Assembly (NCBI GenBank): GCA_918807975.1
Contig: OU964931.1
Coordinates: forward strand, 9,434,251-9,498,250
Direction of reading: 5' to 3'
DNA from: Aplidium turbinatum
Lineage: Eukaryota > Chordata > Ascidiacea > Aplousobranchia > Polyclinidae
Length of the DNA: 64,000 nt
Below are positions 27,601 to 33,600 of the stretch, piece after piece. The translations under genes and the position numbers were made by a program. Each line of letters opens with the position of its first letter. The stretch's first letter is position 1. The notes beneath the pieces are model-generated. The model had not been told where the DNA came from. It worked only from the letters and a program-made list of their open reading frames with translations, and did no database searches.

Positions 27601-30600
27601 TGCTCGACACCTGCCCAAACATTTCGACCGAGTCGCCGCCACTATCCAAGGGTGGTAAAAGGCAAAGCCCCCCGACCCCTGCAGTGGCGAAGAAGGTTCA
27701 AACGAAGAAGAGAAGATAATACATTAAAAAAAGTTTTATGTTATAATTTAATTTGTTTTCTTTCAATCAGCAAACTTATGTACTTTGCTTGGCGAGCACA
27801 GGAGAAAATCATCCACATTAAGAAGCCATTAAACAATTTCAAAATTAAACGCTTGATTAGATTTTAGAGTAAAAGTGCCTTTCGATCAATACAAATTTAC
27901 AACCAAGTTGGCTTTCCGTTCACTTGAACGTGCAGGCAACTCAACAGCAACCAAGTGCAGTTGTTGTCAAAGCTAACAAGTAAGAATCATTTTGTTTCTC
28001 GTTCAGTGCCAAACAGCAAATTCGTCATTTTTACATTGATTTAACGTCTGTAAACGTAGAATCAATGTAAAAACGACAAATTTATCTGTCTGGATTATAA
28101 CGCATCTTTTCTACCTTTTTTTCTAAGATAAGTTGTGATTTGGCAGCAACTGCCAATAAGCGTTAAGTTGAAATTACGTTTTATTAAACAAAATTCAATT
28201 ACGTTCTTTTGCGAAAAGCAATAAGATAGCGCAAAAACAAATTCTCGATTTTACTAATCTCATAACACAGAGAAACTTTGAACATTTTTAATCAAATTAT
28301 CATCAAATTTATTGAAATAATGTTCCGCTAGAGGAATTGTAGACTTTTCAAGCAAAACATCTCAACTTGACAATGTTTCAAAAGAGATCACAAAATCCCA
28401 CAATAAATGAGACGGATCCTTCCACCACGTAATTATCTAAAGAACAAACTCGTTTGAAACTGTTTGGTTACTACCTGCAAGACGCATCTTCCGACGCCAA
28501 CATCCTCGGACACACTTGTGGAGTAGGAAGAGACTTCAAACCTAGGGGCGCTGTCGGAAGCATCACTGATCTTTACCTCCAGCTCTGCGCTGGAGGAGAG
28601 TGGAGGAGACCCCTTGTCGGTTGCGATGACAACAAGGCTGGGAGCTGCATTGATGGAGTGGTCTAAGTATTCTCTGTGGAGGAAACACGAAGAAAGATCA
28701 AACATCGATTCTTTGTTGGATTCAAATAAAATCCTTAAGTGGCACTGCGTGATGCTAGCCAGTGACAAGTTGTAATGGCAACATTCTTTAAAGAATTGAT
28801 TTCAACTTTCGCTGTCAAGTTTGCTTGAGTTTAGTTCAATAAACTAACGTTGGGTTACATTGCGATTGTCAGAAAACGTCCAATTTATACACTTTCCAAA
28901 GTACCCTAATGCAATCTCGCTCGTAATGCCTTACAAAGTTAAAAAGCTGAAACAAATGAGGCCAGTTTATAAGTGGTGAAACAGGTGGAACTAGAACAAA
29001 AAAGTTAATAATTTTTTTATTGAAACGATAGCAATAATGATTTCCAAACTAAAACCCAGCTTATGGTGTACAATAAGTTGAGGTATTTAATTTTCTATTC
29101 AAGATTTTTGGACAAAAGAATACTACGCGTAAAGTCAGTCCTTTGATAATAATGTGTAGTTTTAGCATGAAAACAACGTGACCAAACGTAGTACACACGA
29201 AAGGCTTCAAATGGAATCTAGTTTTGTATGAATGGATAGAATATCGCGAAAGCGTAAGGTATCTAATTAACCAGATGGAATGACACGCTAAAAGTTAAAC
29301 ATTAACCACATAACCTTTAAAAACAACCAAGGTATTGGTGATCATATTCCAGCTAATAAAGTTGTGCCCTTTGTTTAACATTCTCGCAACGTCGACGTAA
29401 AAAAAAAATTGCAAGATGTAGGGTGACATTTTAACAATCAGAAAGCTACAAGGAATCATCACACTATTTCAACTGATAAAATTTAAATTCAAGCCGGAGA
29501 CTCAGCATCCTTGCAATGAGAGTGCTCAAATGCATTAGAGTTTTACGTAATGAGTGTGACTTTGAGTATGTCAATTTGTTGGTGCAACATCGAAATTAAA
29601 TTCATTTTGTTATAACATACAGTGTAAAGCAACTTACAGTCATCCATCAATGTTAACTGATGGGGTTTGTTAGGTTGATGGGAATATTGATATACATCCT
29701 GTTTTCATAATTATATAGACTAGTTTTCGTCTTGGCCGCGATAAATATAATCAGTATACAGTAGTATAATATTGAGATCGCTTCTTAACAAACGTAAAGA
29801 CTTGCTTAGAGTCAGGTTAAATGGACACCCAACTAAATGTTCAGGAGAGCTTTGCAATTGCTATTCATGTATGCTGCAGAACTGACTGAGTGTAAAAGAA
29901 AATTACATTTTCCGAAAATTTGGAAAACACAAATAACGTTATTTCTGAACGTAAAAATAGAGATTCTTTGACATCCTGTTAACGTAATGCTACATCAAAA
30001 ACTAAATGCAACAGTGACATAAAATTTAATTAAAAATACTTCCAATTTGCAGAAACATGATGCATATTTTTTTTAAAGAAACAGCTTATTTGTAATTGGA
30101 CAAGGCAACTAGCGACGTACTTTGTGGTGACCAATCCAGAGTCTGGATTAATATTGAACCAATGATTTTGAGGAGTTAATCCCAAACTATAAGAGACTTC
30201 GGCGTTCAATCCGGCATCGATGTCGGTAGCTGTTAGGTGTGCAACGAAGGTCCCTGAAGATGCAAAAATTAATAACAAAACATCAAATCAAAACCAGCAT
30301 GGTTTTCTTTGGTCGATATCAAAACTAGAATTTGCGACCACAATTAAGCAATTGGTATCAAAGGAACGTACTCCCAGCAGCAAAATAGGTCTCGTTTACA
30401 TTGATTCAACGTCCGACGATGTTAAATTCATCAAAAAGAACCAATTTCGATAGCTGGGCTAGAACCAACGCTGTTGGTTGATCACAAATTTCTTCATTAC
30501 CTCGAAAAGCGTCTTCTGCGAGATGAACTTCGTAGGATTCTTCTTCGAATAATGGAGAATTATCATTAGCGTCTTCAACTGTTATTGTGAAGGATGTTTG

Positions 30601-33600
30601 TGCACTTTGCGAAGGGCTGAAAATTATAGAAAATTTCAAAAAACATTTTCAAGAATGACACTTTTCCGATGTATTAATGCTTTCACCGTTTATCAAAAAT
30701 ACACAAAGTTGTATATCAATAAATAAATTGACTCTACTCGTCAGTTCAACTAAGTTTAGTTGAGGAATGAAACATAACCTACCTCCCTTGGTCAGTAGCG
30801 GTAAGTGTAATGTGATGTGTGGCCTGGGTTTCGCGATCTAAAGGCTGCTTTAAACATACCAAGTACACGACATTGTTCTGCGTTTGCAAACCGAATCTGA
30901 AGCATAAAACGAGTATAATCGTATATAAGTGTCTGGAACATTGTGTTTAAAAATGCGAAGCCTTGTTGCATCTGCTTCCCGCCAAAACCTAGACGCCATT
31001 TCAAAACTAAACAGTAAACCGTGTGTTACTTTTAAGCCAAACTAGCTAAGTTTGGAATTGGAAAATCAATAAGCCTGTCAATAAAATTGATTAAATAAAG
31101 AATGTGCTGTCGAGGTGGGAACAGGTGGTAAACCGGTTTCTATTTGCATCAATGTAATCACTCATAATGTTAAGCTGATGCTGCAAGCTATTCACCTGCC
31201 ACTTCCGCCAGTTAGAGTGACATTGACCTGAGAAGCAAGACCCTCATCAGGATCGGACACAGAAACTCGGGCGATGAACTCCCCTGGATCAGCGGCTTCG
31301 GAGACCTGGAGATGAAAGGTTTTGATAATACCTTTGGTAAGTTATGTTTCTTGAATAGAGAACTCATTTAAATCGGATTAAACACGAACCATCGTTTCAA
31401 TTGGGTCAAAAAAAGAATTTCTCAACATTGTGCTCCAGTTAAAACTGTACAAAGCTTGATAAATTTTGTTTATTTTACTTGAACAGATATCATACGTCAG
31501 ACACTACTGGGTGGTGAACGTTTTTATTTCTGAAAAATACTTTGCAATAAAATCACTGGGTTTCTCTGAATCAACCCAGAGAGGACAGAAACACATCAGG
31601 AGTGTCATTGTAACGCCCTTGTCAACGTTTTAAAACATAATTAAAAACAGCAATAACAGTTTCCAAAAAAAGTTTGTGCCCTTTCAAAATTGTCTAGAGT
31701 TATTAAAGTGCTCCGTGCAAAAGATTATACTTTTGTTAGCCGAATCATTACCTTGGCACCTTTGGCATCAAGAAAAATGACGTTTATTGTCGGTTTGTTG
31801 TCGTTTACATCCTTCACAGACACAATGATGACGGCAGAGCTGGACTGCGGCTCAGCACCCGCGTCCACCGCTTCCAGGACCAGTTTGTATTGCATGGCTT
31901 GTTCAAAATCCAAGGCTTTGTTGAGGTAGATTCTTCCTGAAGTCGGGTCGACTTGAAAAACTTCTTCTGGGTCACTTTGCCCTCGATCGATGCGATAGGT
32001 GACGTTACTGTTGGCGCCAATGTCATGGTCTGTTGCGTTTAAAGTTATGACATCAGTACCGACTGAGGCGTCTTCTTTGATCGCTACAGAGTAACGACTA
32101 AATGCAAATTGTGGGGCATTATCATTAATGTCTGATATCTCGACTGTAATGTTTACAGTGCCTGTTTTAGCCGGTGTTCCTCCATCAAATGCTTCTACAG
32201 TGAAAAAAAATGATGGGTCTTCTTCTCGATTTAAAGTTCTGTTGACAACCAAATCAGCATATACCAGACCATTAACATGCCTTTGGTTGAGTCGAAAAAA
32301 GTCTGTAGAGTTGCCAAAGGTAATACGATACCCTTGAACATTGTTAGGGTGAGAGTCAGAGTCCGTAGCTGACCCTATGTCGAACTTTGAACCGACTTGA
32401 CTTGCCTCCGATATAACTAACACCAGAGACTTTTCTGTAAATGTTGGATAATTATCATTTATGTCCGTAACGTTCACAGTTATCTGAAAAATATTGAAAA
32501 CAAATAAGATATATTGCTACAACCAGTAACATGAAAATAAATTGCATGACAATATTATTCTAGTAAGCAGATAAATATGAATGCAACACAACTATTTTGA
32601 TAAAATAGAAATATCATTAAAAAAAAATGAAATTTTACAGTACTATTTTTTTTTAACAGTGCAGGCATGTAAAATTTCTTACTTGAAGGTTAGCGGTATT
32701 ACCATACGGCAAATTAAAACATTGCATTGAAAAAAACATAATGTTTTCGAGTAATCCAGAAAAATAGTAAAAAACATGGCTGATAGGCCTACATAATACA
32801 CAAGAGGAAATTGAGTTTTGAATACATTAAACAAATAAAATATTGAAAAGCATTTCAATGATTTAAAATGCATAAAAGCATAAGCCTGTATTAGGGCGGT
32901 CCATATTTGGGGATAAAATTTTTTTTTTATAATTTTTCAAGTCTCACCCCCCAAAAAGGTTTCATTTACCACAAAAAACCCTGCGTAAAAATTTTTTTGA
33001 AAAATATTAACGTTTAGAGGTTCCTCGAGGCCTCTGAAAATTTCACGTTTTTATGCATGTATGACATACATTGTATGTCATACCTCTGTAAGCTTGGATT
33101 TGCCATGCGGATTTGAAATGCACAAGTGTTATGGCTTGTTTTCATCAGCATGGCATTAAATAATAACCCAGTTTGGTATACCTAAGACAAAAGTTCTTTT
33201 TTGTGATCTTGATGATAAATATTATTCATAAAAAAAAAATGATAATGTTCACATGTTTGAAAGTGATGAAGCAAATTCAATTGCTTCGAAATATTGCGCA
33301 ACAAACAGTGTAAAGCAATAGCTTTAAGTGAGCCTTTAGTTGCAATAAAAATAACAATACACGCTGAATAGATATATATTGGATGTGTAATTTAGAAAAA
33401 TTGGGTTCATGCGATATTGTGGTCCTGTTAAAACAAACTTGCTAAATGCAAATTAATAGTCATTGGTTAATGGTTATAATGGTCAACGCCTCAAAAATGG
33501 TAAAATGTCACATCAAAGCCTTTTTAAGTGGTTCAGAAATGCATTTTTGATGTTGTGAAACTACTTGAAGAAGGTACTGCAACTGTTTCTCATCTTTAGT

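Larger units (their letters stand above)
1171..28474 (-). other. 27.3-kb intron of the cadherin gene, filled with transposon relics
   Basis: This intron lies between exon 7 (phase 0) and exon 8 (phase 0). It contains no further cadherin exon that I can find. It holds palindromic repeats, a long-TIR element (1424-2128), nested TIR elements (2905-4207), LINE ends (8104-8694), two SINEs, five hAT-type elements and a 1.6-kb TIR element. In the following stretches I see no gene and no assignable element: 2137-2896, 4216-5178, 5457-7077, 7150-8092, 8706-10126, 11640-12261, 12330-13630, 15000-15550, 16603-18343, 18660-19728, 21700-23704, 25318-27111 and 27415-28008. Confidence 0.8.

Noticed and set aside
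27433-27867. 144-codon plus-strand frame
   Set aside because: It begins beside a MITE, is basic and low in structure, and shows no recognisable motif. I cannot support it as a gene.
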